The translations under genes were made by a program, and so were the position numbers. A stretch of 64,000 nucleotides of DNA from Flavobacteriales bacterium (lineage in GTDB: Bacteria > Bacteroidota > Bacteroidia > Flavobacteriales_F > PHOS-HE28), in contig JACJZH010000008.1 of the NCBI GenBank assembly GCA_020635695.1, forward strand, positions 1 through 64,000, given 5' to 3'. The notes beneath the pieces were generated by a model, which searched no databases, was not told the origin of the DNA, and saw only the letters and a program-made list of their open reading frames with translations. Below are positions 10,722-18,702 of the stretch, piece by piece (the stretch's first letter is position 1; each line of letters starts with the position of its first letter).

Positions 10722-11945
10722 TCAGCCGACCAATTCCTCCACTGCGGCCACCGGGTCCTTGGCGCCTTCCACCAGGTCCAGCACGCGCAGCATGACGCGG
10801 TCCAGCAGGGTGTCCGGGCAACTGGCACCACTGGTCAGGATCACCGTTAGCGGGCGTGCGACCGGCAGCCAGTCCTTGGTGGTCTCCAGCTTGTGCGCGG
10901 GGTAGTTGAAGTGCCGGATCGTTTCCGCGCTCAGGATCTCCGCTTCGTCCTTGATGAAGTAGGTCGGGAACCGCTGCTCCAGCAGTTCCACCAGGTGGCT
11001 GGTGTTGCTGCTGTTGTAGCCGCCCACCACCAGGGCCAGGTCGGCCTCGGCCTTCAGCAGTTCGTTCGTGGCGTCCTGGTTGTCGTTGGTGGCGTAGCAG
11101 AGCGTGTCGCGCGTGTCGGCGAAGTGGGCCTTGAGGTCGGCCTCGCCATGCTTCCGCAGCATCACCTGCTTGAAGTGGTCGGCAATGGCCTGGGTCTCGG
11201 TGGCCAGCATGGTGGTCTGGTTCACCACGCCCACGCGGTCGAAGTCCCTGGCGGGGTCGAAGCCCTCGCTGGCCCGGTCGCGGAACACGCGTTCGAAGGT
11301 CTCGAGCGGTTCCTCGCCCAGGATGATGCGCCCGAGCAGTTCGGCCTCGGCCATGTCGCGAAGCACCACCGCCGGCGCCTTGCGCACGGTGTGGCTGAAG
11401 GTGGCGCGGGTCTCCTCGTGCACGGCCTTGCCGTGGATGATGACGGTGTACCGTTGGTCGCCGAGCTGGTCGCTGCGCTTCCAGACCTTCTCCACGAAAG
11501 GGCAGGTGGTGTTGTAGCGCAGCGGGTCGATGCCTTTCTCCTTCAGCCGCGCCTCGGTCTCGAGGGTGGTGCCGAAGGCGGGGATGATCACGATGTCGTC
11601 GGCCGTGAGCTCGTCCCAGTCCATGAGCAGGTTGCCCTCGGTGTCCTGCACGAAGCGCATGCCGCGGGCCACCAGGTCGTCGTTCACGGCGGGGTTGTGG
11701 ATCATCTGGCTCAGCAGGAAGATCCGCTTGCCCGGGTTCTCCTCCAGGGCCTTGTAGCTGATCTCGATGGCGTTCTCCACGCCGTAGCAGAAGCCGAAAT
11801 GGCGCGCGAGCACGAAGCGCACCGGCCCCAGGTCCAGCAGGGTGGGGCTCAGGTCCTTCTTGCGCGGGTCCTGCGCCTTGCGGTGGGCCTTCACCCGGCC
11901 GATGAGGCCGGAACGGTAGTGGTCGGGGATCTCAAAACTGCGCAT
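10722..11945 (-). CDS. ispH: 4-hydroxy-3-methylbut-2-enyl diphosphate reductase
   Basis: Last enzyme of the non-mevalonate (MEP) isoprenoid pathway, a 4Fe-4S protein giving IPP and DMAPP. The three cluster cysteines are visible: C53 in HFGFCYGVENAI, C148 in NTTCPFVEKVW and C376 in GASCPDTLLDR. At 407 residues it is the longer Bacteroidota form with an N-terminal extension of ~40 residues. It reads towards cmk and away from rpsA. A perfect TACCTTTG box lies 29 bases upstream of the ATG. Confidence 0.96.
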   Translation of the reverse strand: MRSFEIPDHYRSGLIGRVKAHRKAQDPRKKDLSPTLLDLGPVRFVLARHFGFCYGVENAIEISYKALEENPGKRIFLLSQMIHNPAVNDDLVARGMRFVQDTEGNLLMDWDELTADDIVIIPAFGTTLETEARLKEKGIDPLRYNTTCPFVEKVWKRSDQLGDQRYTVIIHGKAVHEETRATFSHTVRKAPAVVLRDMAEAELLGRIILGEEPLETFERVFRDRASEGFDPARDFDRVGVVNQTTMLATETQAIADHFKQVMLRKHGEADLKAHFADTRDTLCYATNDNQDATNELLKAEADLALVVGGYNSSNTSHLVELLEQRFPTYFIKDEAEILSAETIRHFNYPAHKLETTKDWLPVARPLTVILTSGASCPDTLLDRVMLRVLDLVEGAKDPVAAVEELVG

Positions 11946-11974
11946 GGGTCCGGTGCCGGTCGGCGGAGGAACGC

Positions 11975-11982
11975 CAAAGGTA
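11975..11982 (-). promoter_or_regulatory. -7 box TACCTTTG for ispH
   Basis: Exact TAnnTTTG match on the minus strand, giving a leader of about 22 bases. Confidence 0.6.
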
Positions 11983-12048
11983 GGCGCCCGGTTCGGGGCG
12001 TTCGCCCGGGAAAGCTGCCTAACCCGCTCACGACCAACGAAAAATGGC

Positions 12049-12056
12049 TATCTTCG
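12049..12056 (+). promoter_or_regulatory. -7 box TATCTTCG for rpsA
   Basis: TAnnTTTG-like element 107 bases before the rpsA ATG, so rpsA has one of the longest leaders in the window. Confidence 0.5.
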
Positions 12057-12071
12057 CGGCCCCTTTCGGGA

Positions 12072-12098
12072 AAGCCCGTGCAGGAGCGCCACGGGCTT
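12072..12098 (+). promoter_or_regulatory. hairpin in the rpsA 5' leader
   Basis: AAGCCCGTG at 12072-12080 pairs perfectly with CACGGGCTT at 12090-12098 around a 9-base loop. It starts about 15 bases after the predicted -7 box and is not followed by a U-run, so it is unlikely to be a terminator. S1 represses its own translation through leader RNA in Proteobacteria; a similar role here is inference. Confidence 0.45.
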
Positions 12099-12163
12099 AT
12101 TGATCCAACAACCCCTTCCGGGTCGCGCTCCCCTGGCCCGGGATACAAGTACGAACAGCCGAC

Positions 12164-14143
12164 ATGGCTGAAGAACAACAACAGGCCCCCTCCGAGGGCG
12201 CCGAACAGCAGGCCGCCGCACCGGAGGCCGCACAGCAGGCTCCGGCGCGCGCCGCGGCCAAGAGCCAGCCCCCCACCCCCGTGGAGGGTTCGGGCAACAC
12301 AGGCACCGTGACCTTCGCCGAGCCCCCCGCCGATTTCGACTGGGAAGCCCTCGAGGACGGTCAGCAGGAGGCCGGGAACGCCCAGCGCACCCAGCTTGAG
12401 AAGGCCTACGAGGACACGCTGACGAGCATCGCCGAGAAGGAGGTGGTCGACGGCACCGTGGTGGGCATGAACAAGAAGGAGGTCGTCATCAACATCGGCT
12501 ACAAGTCCGAGGGTGTCGTGCCCCTGAGCGAGTTCCGCTACAAGCCCGACCTCGCGGTGGGCGACAAGGTGGAGGTCTACATCGAGAAGCAGGAGGACAA
12601 GGGCGGGCAGATGATCATCAGCCACAAGACGGCCCGCGTCCACAACGCCTGGATCAAGGTGAACCACGCCATGGCCAACGATGAGGTGATCACCGGCCTG
12701 GTGAAGTGCCGCACGAAGGGCGGTCTGATCGTGGACGTCTTCGGCATCGAGGCCTTCCTGCCCGGTTCGCAGATCGACGTGAAGCCGATCCGTGACTACG
12801 ACCAGTACGTGGGCAAGACCATGGAGTTCAAGGTCGTGAAGATCAACCAGGAGTTCAAGAACGTGGTGGTCTCGCACAAGGCGCTGATCGAGGAGGAGCT
12901 CGAGGCGCAGAAGAAGCAGATCATCAGCGGGCTGGAGAAGGGCCAGGTGCTCGAGGGCACGGTCAAGAACATCACCAGCTACGGCGTGTTCGTGGACCTG
13001 GGCGGTGTGGACGGCCTGGTGCACATCACCGACCTGAGCTGGGGCCGCGTGAGCCACCCCGAGGAGGTGGTGACCCTGGACGAGAAGATCAACGTGGTGA
13101 TCCTGGACTTCGACGACGAGAAGAAGCGGATCGCCCTGGGCATCAAGCAGCTGAGCCCGCACCCGTGGGACGCCCTGAGCGCCGAGATGAACGCCGGCGA
13201 CAAGGTGACCGGCAAGGTGATGGTGATCACCGACTACGGCGCGTTCGTGGAGGTGGCCCCCGGTGTGGAAGGCCTGCTGCACGTGAGCGAGATGAGCTGG
13301 AGCCAGCACCTGCGCAGCCCCAAGGACTTCCTGAAGGAGGGTCAGGAGATCGAGTGCGTGATCCTGAACATCGACCGCGAGGAGCGGAAGATGAGCCTGG
13401 GCATGAAGCAGCTCGCTCCGGATCCCTGGGCGGACATCGAGTTCAAGTACCCCGTCCGCAGCAAGCACACCGCCAAGGTGCGCAACTTCACCCACTTCGG
13501 CATCTTCGCCGAGCTGGAGGAGGGCGTCGACGGTCTCATCCACATCAGCGACCTCAGCTGGACCAAGCGCATCAAGCACCCCAGCGAGTTCTGCAACGTG
13601 GGTGACGACATCGATGTGGTGGTGCTGGAGGTGGACAAGGAGAACCGCCGCCTGAGCCTGGGCCACAAGCAGGCCGAGGAGAATCCCTGGGACGTGTTCG
13701 GTTCCACCTTCACCCCGGGCAGCGTGCACGAGGGCACCATCGTGGGCAAGAGCGGCAACAACTTCACCGTGGCCCTGCCCTATGGCATGGAAGGCACGGT
13801 GGCCGCCAAGCACCTGAAGAAGGAGGACGGTTCCAAGGCCGCCATGGACGAGAAGCTGCCCTTCGTGGTGCTCGAGTTCAATGGCGATGCCCGCCGCATC
13901 ACCCTGAGCCACACCCGCACCTTCGAGGAGGGTGACGACGTGGTGGAGGCACCCGCCAAGCGCGGTGGCCGCCGCACGGGTGGCGGTGAGGGTTCCGGCG
14001 CCGCCGTCCGCTCCATCAACGAGAAGGTCGAGAAGAGCACCCTGGGCGACCTGGGCGTGCTGAGCGACCTGAAGAGCCAGATGGAGGACCAGGAGAAGGC
14101 CGGCAAGAAGAAGAAGGACGCCGACGACTCCGAGGAGGAATAA
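12164..14143 (+). CDS. rpsA: 30S ribosomal protein S1
   Basis: Binds mRNA at the ribosome and helps translation start, which matters for genes with weak or absent Shine-Dalgarno sequences. Six S1 (OB-fold) domains can be counted, beginning near residue 96: VVGMNKKEVVINIGYKSEG, then CRTKGGLIVDVFGIEAF, NITSYGVFVDLGGVDGL, VITDYGAFVEVAPGVEGL, NFTHFGIFAELEEGVDGL and a weaker last copy at GKSGNNFTVALPYGMEG. The N-terminal ~75 residues are rich in Gln, Ala and Glu, and the C-terminus is a charged Lys/Asp/Glu tail; length is 659 residues. A leader hairpin precedes it and a strong terminator-like hairpin follows. Confidence 0.96.
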   Translation: MAEEQQQAPSEGAEQQAAAPEAAQQAPARAAAKSQPPTPVEGSGNTGTVTFAEPPADFDWEALEDGQQEAGNAQRTQLEKAYEDTLTSIAEKEVVDGTVVGMNKKEVVINIGYKSEGVVPLSEFRYKPDLAVGDKVEVYIEKQEDKGGQMIISHKTARVHNAWIKVNHAMANDEVITGLVKCRTKGGLIVDVFGIEAFLPGSQIDVKPIRDYDQYVGKTMEFKVVKINQEFKNVVVSHKALIEEELEAQKKQIISGLEKGQVLEGTVKNITSYGVFVDLGGVDGLVHITDLSWGRVSHPEEVVTLDEKINVVILDFDDEKKRIALGIKQLSPHPWDALSAEMNAGDKVTGKVMVITDYGAFVEVAPGVEGLLHVSEMSWSQHLRSPKDFLKEGQEIECVILNIDREERKMSLGMKQLAPDPWADIEFKYPVRSKHTAKVRNFTHFGIFAELEEGVDGLIHISDLSWTKRIKHPSEFCNVGDDIDVVVLEVDKENRRLSLGHKQAEENPWDVFGSTFTPGSVHEGTIVGKSGNNFTVALPYGMEGTVAAKHLKKEDGSKAAMDEKLPFVVLEFNGDARRITLSHTRTFEEGDDVVEAPAKRGGRRTGGGEGSGAAVRSINEKVEKSTLGDLGVLSDLKSQMEDQEKAGKKKKDADDSEEE

Positions 14144-14166
14144 GCGCTCCCAAGCGACCTGAACGA

Positions 14167-14192
14167 GCGGCCCGCCCCATCCGGCGGGCCGC
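14167..14192 (+). terminator. GC-rich terminator hairpin after rpsA
   Basis: GCGGCCCGCC (14167-14176) pairs perfectly with GGCGGGCCGC (14183-14192) around CCATCC. Only a short TT follows, so it is an atypical intrinsic terminator. Confidence 0.6.
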
Positions 14193-14213
14193 TTGCGTTC
14201 CGGGGCGCCCCGC

Positions 14214-14221
14214 TATCTTCG
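14214..14221 (+). promoter_or_regulatory. -7 box TATCTTCG for pyrR-pyrB
   Basis: Lies between the rpsA terminator and pyrR, ending 7 bases before the ATG. So short a leader leaves no room for the PyrR-binding attenuator known in Bacillus. Confidence 0.5.
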
Positions 14222-14228
14222 CCCAGGC

Positions 14229-14816
14229 ATGCGCACCTCGGTCATCCTGGGCTCCCGGGCCTTCGCCCTCACGCTTACGCGCCTCTGCTACCAGTTGATC
14301 GAGGACCATGGCGACCTGAAGGGCACCGTGCTCATCGGGCTTCAGCCCCGGGGGGTGTTGCTGGCAAGGAGGCTGAAGGCCGCCTTGGGACGCATACTCG
14401 GGCACGACGACTTCCTCTACGGAGAGCTGGACATCACCTTCCACCGCGACGATTTCCGCCGGCGCGACATGCCGCTGGCCCCGAGCAGCACCCTGCTGGA
14501 CCTGACCCTGGACGGCAGGCGGGTGGTGCTGATCGACGATGTGCTCTACACCGGTCGCAGCATCCGGGCCGGCCTCGACGCGCTGCTCGCCTTCGGCCGT
14601 CCGGAACAGGTGCAGCTCCTCACGCTCATCGACCGGCGCTTCCAACGGGAGCTGCCCATCCAGCCCGACTATGTGGGGCGCTGGGTGGACAGCCTGGACG
14701 GCCAGCGGGTGAGCGTGGAATGGAAGGAGACCGACGGAGCCGACCAGGTGGTGCTCGAGACCGGCAGTGACCGACGCGGTGCCCCGGCCGCCGATCCGAT
14801 ATCCCATGAGCACTGA
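14229..14816 (+). CDS. pyrR: PyrR-type phosphoribosyltransferase
   Basis: Family members are uracil phosphoribosyltransferases and, in Gram-positives, pyr mRNA-binding attenuation proteins. The PRPP loop VVLIDDVLYTGRSIRAGLD, the LIGLQPRGVLLARRL segment and LTLIDRRFQRELPIQPDYVG identify it. The length from ATG 14229 is 195 residues; a longer frame would begin inside the terminator of rpsA. It overlaps pyrB by 11 bases, so the two are translationally coupled. As there is almost no leader upstream, RNA-based attenuation at this operon is doubtful and the enzyme may act in uracil salvage. Confidence 0.9.
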   Translation: MRTSVILGSRAFALTLTRLCYQLIEDHGDLKGTVLIGLQPRGVLLARRLKAALGRILGHDDFLYGELDITFHRDDFRRRDMPLAPSSTLLDLTLDGRRVVLIDDVLYTGRSIRAGLDALLAFGRPEQVQLLTLIDRRFQRELPIQPDYVGRWVDSLDGQRVSVEWKETDGADQVVLETGSDRRGAPAADPISHEH

Positions 14817-15768
14817 CAACCCGTCCGGCCAGCTGAGCACCGATCACCTCCTGGGCATCGGTGACCTTTCCGCCGAGGACATCGAGCTCATCTTCCGCAC
14901 CGCGGACGGCTTCAAGGAAGTGCTGAACCGCCCGATCAAGAAGGTGCCCTCGCTGCGCGACATCACCATCGCCAACCTCTTCTTCGAGAACAGCACCCGC
15001 ACCCGCATCAGCTTCGAGCTCGCCGAGAAGCGCCTCAGCGCCGACGTGGTGAACTTCTCCAGCTCCAGCAGCAGCGTGAAGAAGGGGGAGACCCTCATCG
15101 ACACGGTGAACAACATCCTGGCGATGAAGGTGGACATGGTGGTGATGCGCCACCCCGACCCCGGGGCCGCCGTGTTCCTGAGCCGCCATGTGCCCGCCCG
15201 CATCGTGAACGCGGGCGACGGAACCCACGAGCACCCCACCCAGGCGCTGCTGGACGCCTACAGCATCCGCGAGAAGCTGGGGTCCGTGAAGGGAAGGAAG
15301 GTCCTGATCGTGGGGGACATCCTGCACAGCCGCGTGGCGCTGAGCAACATCCTCTGCCTGCGCAAGCTGGGCGCCCAGGTGATGCTTTGCGGCCCCACGA
15401 CCCTGATGCCCCGGTACGTGGACACGCTCGGGGTGAAGGTGGAACACGACCTGGACAAGGCCCTGGCCTGGTGCGATGTGGCGAACATGCTGCGCATCCA
15501 GCTGGAACGGCAGGGCGGCGATGGCATCGCCAACTTCCCCAGCCTGCGCGAGTACGCCATGCTGTTCGGCCTGGACCGCGAGCGGTACGAGCGGATCGGG
15601 AAGGACATCACCATCATGCACCCCGGGCCCATCAACCGCGGTGTGGAGATCACCAGCGACGTGGCCGACAGCGGGGCCAGCATCATCCTGCACCAGGTGG
15701 AGAACGGCGTGGCGGTCCGGATGGCGGTCCTGTACCTGCTCGCTTCCCGCATACCACGGGAACAATAG
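14806..15768 (+). CDS. pyrB: aspartate carbamoyltransferase, catalytic subunit
   Basis: Condenses carbamoyl phosphate and aspartate in pyrimidine synthesis. The carbamoyl phosphate loop FFENSTRTRISFE, the SSSSSVKKGETL loop, HPTQALLDAYSI and MHPGPINRGVEI are all present in 320 residues. The ATG at 14806 overlapping the end of pyrR is preferred over an in-frame ATG at 14767, which would overlap more. No pyrI regulatory subunit follows. Confidence 0.96.
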   Translation: MSTDNPSGQLSTDHLLGIGDLSAEDIELIFRTADGFKEVLNRPIKKVPSLRDITIANLFFENSTRTRISFELAEKRLSADVVNFSSSSSSVKKGETLIDTVNNILAMKVDMVVMRHPDPGAAVFLSRHVPARIVNAGDGTHEHPTQALLDAYSIREKLGSVKGRKVLIVGDILHSRVALSNILCLRKLGAQVMLCGPTTLMPRYVDTLGVKVEHDLDKALAWCDVANMLRIQLERQGGDGIANFPSLREYAMLFGLDRERYERIGKDITIMHPGPINRGVEITSDVADSGASIILHQVENGVAVRMAVLYLLASRIPREQ

Positions 15769-15773
15769 CATGC

Positions 15774-15781
15774 TATATTTG
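15774..15781 (+). promoter_or_regulatory. -7 box TATATTTG for the STAS gene
   Basis: Exact TAnnTTTG match just after the pyrB stop, 38 bases before the ATG at 15820. Confidence 0.6.
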
Positions 15782-15819
15782 ACCTCGACCGGTCCAGTGG
15801 GCCGGCACAAGCGAACGCC

Positions 15820-16194
15820 ATGAATTTCACCATCGAGGACAAGGGGAAGTACACGCTGGTGACCTCCAGTGTGGACAAGCTGGACACGACCTGTGCTCCG
15901 GAGTTGAAGAGCGAGCTGGTGTACCTCAACAAGACCGGCGTGCGCAACATCATCATGGACCTTTCCGCCACGCGCTACTGCGATTCCAGCGGGTTGAGCG
16001 CGCTGTTGGTGGCCAACCGGCTCTGCAAGAGCGTGGACGGTTCCCTGGTGGTCTGCGGCCTGCAGGAGCCGGTGAAGAAACTGGTCCAGATCTCCCAGCT
16101 CGAAAGCGTCATCTCCATCACGCCCACCCTGCAGGAGGCGATCGATCTGCTCTTCATGGAGGAGATCGAGAAGGACGTGAAGAAGGACCAATAA
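15820..16194 (+). CDS. STAS-domain anti-sigma factor antagonist-like protein
   Basis: Single STAS domain of 124 residues like SpoIIAA/RsbV, proteins that bind and are phosphorylated by RsbW-type anti-sigma kinases. The phosphorylation-site loop CDSSGLSALLVAN is intact, with Ser56/Ser57. A charged tail EEIEKDVKKDQ ends it. No anti-sigma kinase or PP2C phosphatase is in the window, so a partner must lie elsewhere or the domain has another task. It is followed after 13 bases by a sorting-domain protein and then rnz. Confidence 0.85.
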   Translation: MNFTIEDKGKYTLVTSSVDKLDTTCAPELKSELVYLNKTGVRNIIMDLSATRYCDSSGLSALLVANRLCKSVDGSLVVCGLQEPVKKLVQISQLESVISITPTLQEAIDLLFMEEIEKDVKKDQ

Positions 16195-16207
16195 GTCCCC
16201 GTACATC

Positions 16208-16963
16208 ATGAAGCGCTACCTGTTCCTGGCCGTCATGGCGGTCGCCGGTCTGGAGGCCGCGGCCCAATGCACGCCCAACCCCTTGTACCAGGACAGCGTC
16301 TTCGGCGTCTGGCCCGATACGCTCACCGATTTCGTGTCCGGCCAGGTGGGCATGTTCTACAGCGATACGCTGAACCTCATCGTTCCCACCAACGCCGCCG
16401 ACATCAGCCCGAACCTGCCGGCGGTCGCCATCGATTCGGTGAAGCTGGACCAGGTGATCGGCCTGCCTCCGGGGCTCAGCGTGTCCTGCAATTCGCAGAC
16501 CGCGGCCCCCTGCACCTTCCTGCCCACGGTGCTCGGTTGCGGGCTCATCGAGGGCACGCCCACCCAGGACGGCTTCTTTCCGATCGATCTGGCCGTGATC
16601 GGCTATTCCAACATCGGCGGTTTTCCGATCCCGTTCAACCAGACCTTCACGGGCTACTCGATCACCATTGCTCCGGCCGTGGGTATCGCGGAACGCACGA
16701 GGGCGGGCATCTCCGGAGTGCGGAACGTGCCGAACCCGTTCGCCCAGCGCACCACGGTGGAGTTCACCCTGGACCGCCCCGCGGAAGTGGCCTTCACGGT
16801 CTATGATCTCGTGGGTGCCGAGCAGTACGAGGTCCGTATCGCGGGCAAGACCGGCCTGAACCGGGTACCCTTCGAGGCCGGCACCCTGGGCGACGGCATC
16901 TACCTCTATCGCCTCACCAGCGGCGCCAGTTCCTTCACCGGGCGCATGGTGCTGCATCGCTGA
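16208..16963 (+). CDS. secreted protein with type IX sorting domain
   Basis: 251 residues. Signal peptide MKRYLFLAVMAVAGLEAAAQ, a central ~140-residue region with several cysteines and no recognised catalytic motif, and a C-terminal type A sorting domain: GVRNVPNPFAQRTTVEFTL, FTVYDLVGAEQYEVRI, LGDGIYLYRLTSG, ending FTGRMVLHR. The central part resembles putative-Ig or cadherin-like surface modules found in this phylum. Lies in the same direction as the STAS gene, 13 bases apart, and is closed by a terminator. Confidence 0.85.
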   Translation: MKRYLFLAVMAVAGLEAAAQCTPNPLYQDSVFGVWPDTLTDFVSGQVGMFYSDTLNLIVPTNAADISPNLPAVAIDSVKLDQVIGLPPGLSVSCNSQTAAPCTFLPTVLGCGLIEGTPTQDGFFPIDLAVIGYSNIGGFPIPFNQTFTGYSITIAPAVGIAERTRAGISGVRNVPNPFAQRTTVEFTLDRPAEVAFTVYDLVGAEQYEVRIAGKTGLNRVPFEAGTLGDGIYLYRLTSGASSFTGRMVLHR

Positions 16964-16988
16964 GCGCGGACCGAACGTAATTTGCGAG

Positions 16989-17016
16989 GGCCCCGGACAC
17001 CGGGGCCTTTCGTTTT
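16989..17016 (+). terminator. Rho-independent terminator
   Basis: GGCCCCG (16989-16995) pairs with CGGGGCC (17001-17007), followed by TTTCGTTTT. It lies inside the longest rnz reading frame and so argues for the shorter rnz start at 17015. Confidence 0.7.
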
Positions 17017-17938
17017 GCGTTTCGAGCTCACCACCCTTGGCACCGGGGCCGCGTTGCCCGCACGGGGCCGTTATCCCACGGCGCAATTGCTGAACGTGGG
17101 GGAGCGGCTGTACCTGATCGATTGTGGCGAGGGCACCCAGGAGCGGCTGCGAACGGTGGGCGCCAATTTCAACCGGATCTCGCGGGTGCTGATCAGCCAC
17201 CTCCATGGCGACCATTACCTGGGGCTCATGGGCCTGATCAGCTCCATGCACCTGATGGGCCGGAGGACGGAACTGCACGTGTACGGACCTCCCGAACTGG
17301 GCGACATCGTCCACATGCAGCTGAAGGCCTCCGGTACCTGGCTTCGGTACCCCCTGCACCTGCACCATACGCGTCCGGAGAGCGGGGCAGAGGTGTTCAC
17401 CGACGATCGTGTGCAGGTCACCGCCCTCGCGTTGAAGCATCGGATCCCCTGCACGGGATTCGTGTTCCGTGAGCATCCCCGACCCAGGCCATTGCTTCGT
17501 GATCAAGTGCATCGGATCCCTCATTTCCAGCGCAACGCAGTGAAGGCCGGGGAGGACCTCCATCTGGAGGATGGCACGGTGGTCCCGAACGCGGAGCTCA
17601 CGCAGGATCCACCGGCGCAGCGGGCCTATGCCTACTGCTCGGACACGGCGTACGACCCCGGGCTGGTCCCGTACCTGCGGGGTGTGGACCTGCTCTACCA
17701 CGAGGCCACCTTCACGGAACAACTGTCCGCCAGGGCGCGGGAAACGATGCATGCCACCGGACGGCAGGCGGGTCTCATCGCCCGGGAGGCCGGTGTCGGT
17801 ACCCTGCTCCTGGGGCATTTCAGCTCCCGCTACAAGTCGGAGGAGCCCCTGCTCCGGGAAGCGCGCGAGGTCTTTCCCAACACGCTGGCCGCCAGTGAGG
17901 GCGCGCTGTTCCCGGTGGGCCCACGATCGATGGTGTAG
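17015..17938 (+). CDS. rnz: ribonuclease Z
   Basis: Metallo-beta-lactamase fold tRNase Z that cuts the 3' trailer from tRNA precursors. Zinc ligands are seen in the ISHLHGDHYLGLMGLI motif, in CSDTAYDP and in LLLGHFSSRYK. The start is uncertain: a TTG at 17015 gives a product beginning with the family-like RFELTTLGTGAALPARG and 307 residues, the usual length. A longer TTG-initiated frame from 16982 would translate through the terminator hairpin. Arrangement near a STAS gene and pyrB is also seen in other Bacteroidota (from general knowledge). Confidence 0.93.
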   Translation: MRFELTTLGTGAALPARGRYPTAQLLNVGERLYLIDCGEGTQERLRTVGANFNRISRVLISHLHGDHYLGLMGLISSMHLMGRRTELHVYGPPELGDIVHMQLKASGTWLRYPLHLHHTRPESGAEVFTDDRVQVTALALKHRIPCTGFVFREHPRPRPLLRDQVHRIPHFQRNAVKAGEDLHLEDGTVVPNAELTQDPPAQRAYAYCSDTAYDPGLVPYLRGVDLLYHEATFTEQLSARARETMHATGRQAGLIAREAGVGTLLLGHFSSRYKSEEPLLREAREVFPNTLAASEGALFPVGPRSMV

Positions 17939-17969
17939 AACTCATGCCACCGCCGATCGCTCCAGGGAC

Positions 17970-17977
17970 TACCTTCG
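17970..17977 (+). promoter_or_regulatory. -7 box TACCTTCG for the NarL-type regulator
   Basis: TAnnTTTG-like element directly upstream of the inverted repeat at 17983. Confidence 0.5.
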
Positions 17978-17982
17978 TCCAC

Positions 17983-18003
17983 TGTTTAGGATCAGTCTAA
18001 ACA
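17983..18003. promoter_or_regulatory. operator-like inverted repeat
   Basis: TGTTTAG (17983-17989) and CTAAACA (17997-18003) are perfect inverted repeats with a 7-base spacer. The site is AT-rich in a GC-rich region, sits between the -7 box and the ATG at 18007, and has the size of a NarL/LuxR-type dimer site. Autoregulation by the gene product is inferred. In RNA it could also form a stem covering the start. Confidence 0.5.
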
Positions 18004-18006
18004 AGC

Positions 18007-18681
18007 ATGGCCATCCAACTCCTGCTCGCGGACACCAGTGACCTGGCGATCATCGGCCTGGAGACCATCTTCGCCGGCATTCCGCGGGTGCAGGTGGCCG
18101 GCGTGGTGCGCGACAAGGAGGAGCTGTTCGCCCGGCTGCCGGAGGTGCGGCCGGACGTGGTGCTGATCGACCATACGGCCGAAGGCTTCGGTGCGGAGAG
18201 CGTACGCGACGGTCTGACGCACTGGAAGCGCACCCGCTTCGTGGCCATCACCGCGGATCCCTCGCCGGTGGCCATCATGAACGCCCTGCGCAGCGGGGTC
18301 TCCGGGTACATCAAGAAGGACTGCGGGAGGGACGAGATCGTGGATGCGGTGCTGCAGACCGCGGACGGTGATCGGTTCTTCTGCGGGAAGATCGTGGAGG
18401 CCCTGGAACGCGCCGACATCCGGTTGGACCGCTTCGAGCACCAGCCGCTGACCTGTGACCCGGTCTCCCTGACGGAGCGCGAAGTGGAGGTGGTCCGGTT
18501 GATCGCGGACGGGCTGTCCTATACCCGGATCGCCGAACTGCTCGACCTGAGCGCCCACACCGTGACCACGCATCGCCGGAACATCATGCAGAAGCTGGGG
18601 GTGAACAACACCGCCGCGGTGGTGATGTACGCGGTGAAGCACGGGCTCAACTCCCCGAACAAGTTCCTCTTCAACGGCTGA
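18007..18681 (+). CDS. NarL/FixJ-like response regulator with altered receiver
   Basis: DNA-binding regulator of 224 residues: receiver domain (about 1-125) and LuxR-type helix-turn-helix (SLTEREVEVVRLIADGLSY, then AHTVTTHRRNIMQKLGV). The phospho-acceptor Asp55 (VVLIDHT), Thr82 and Lys103 are present, but of the acidic pair only Asp9 remains (LLLADTSD), the second being Thr10. Magnesium binding and phosphorylation may therefore be weak. There is no adjacent sensor kinase. An inverted repeat lies just upstream, and a BadF-type kinase gene follows. Confidence 0.88.
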   Translation: MAIQLLLADTSDLAIIGLETIFAGIPRVQVAGVVRDKEELFARLPEVRPDVVLIDHTAEGFGAESVRDGLTHWKRTRFVAITADPSPVAIMNALRSGVSGYIKKDCGRDEIVDAVLQTADGDRFFCGKIVEALERADIRLDRFEHQPLTCDPVSLTEREVEVVRLIADGLSYTRIAELLDLSAHTVTTHRRNIMQKLGVNNTAAVVMYAVKHGLNSPNKFLFNG

Positions 18682-18690
18682 CGGCCGGAC

Positions 18691-18698
18691 TACCTTTC
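18691..18698 (+). promoter_or_regulatory. -7 box TACCTTTC for the BadF-family gene
   Basis: TAnnTTTG-like, ends 4 bases before the ATG at 18703. Confidence 0.5.
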
Positions 18699-18702
18699 GG
18701 AC

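Noticed and set aside
11891..13912. 673-codon minus-strand frame opposite rpsA
   Set aside because: Shadow of six well-preserved S1 domains on the plus strand; it also spans the rpsA promoter and leader.
14214..14228. PyrR-dependent attenuator ahead of pyrR-pyrB
   Set aside because: The predicted leader is only a few bases long; the strong hairpin at 14167-14192 lies upstream of the promoter box and belongs to rpsA termination.
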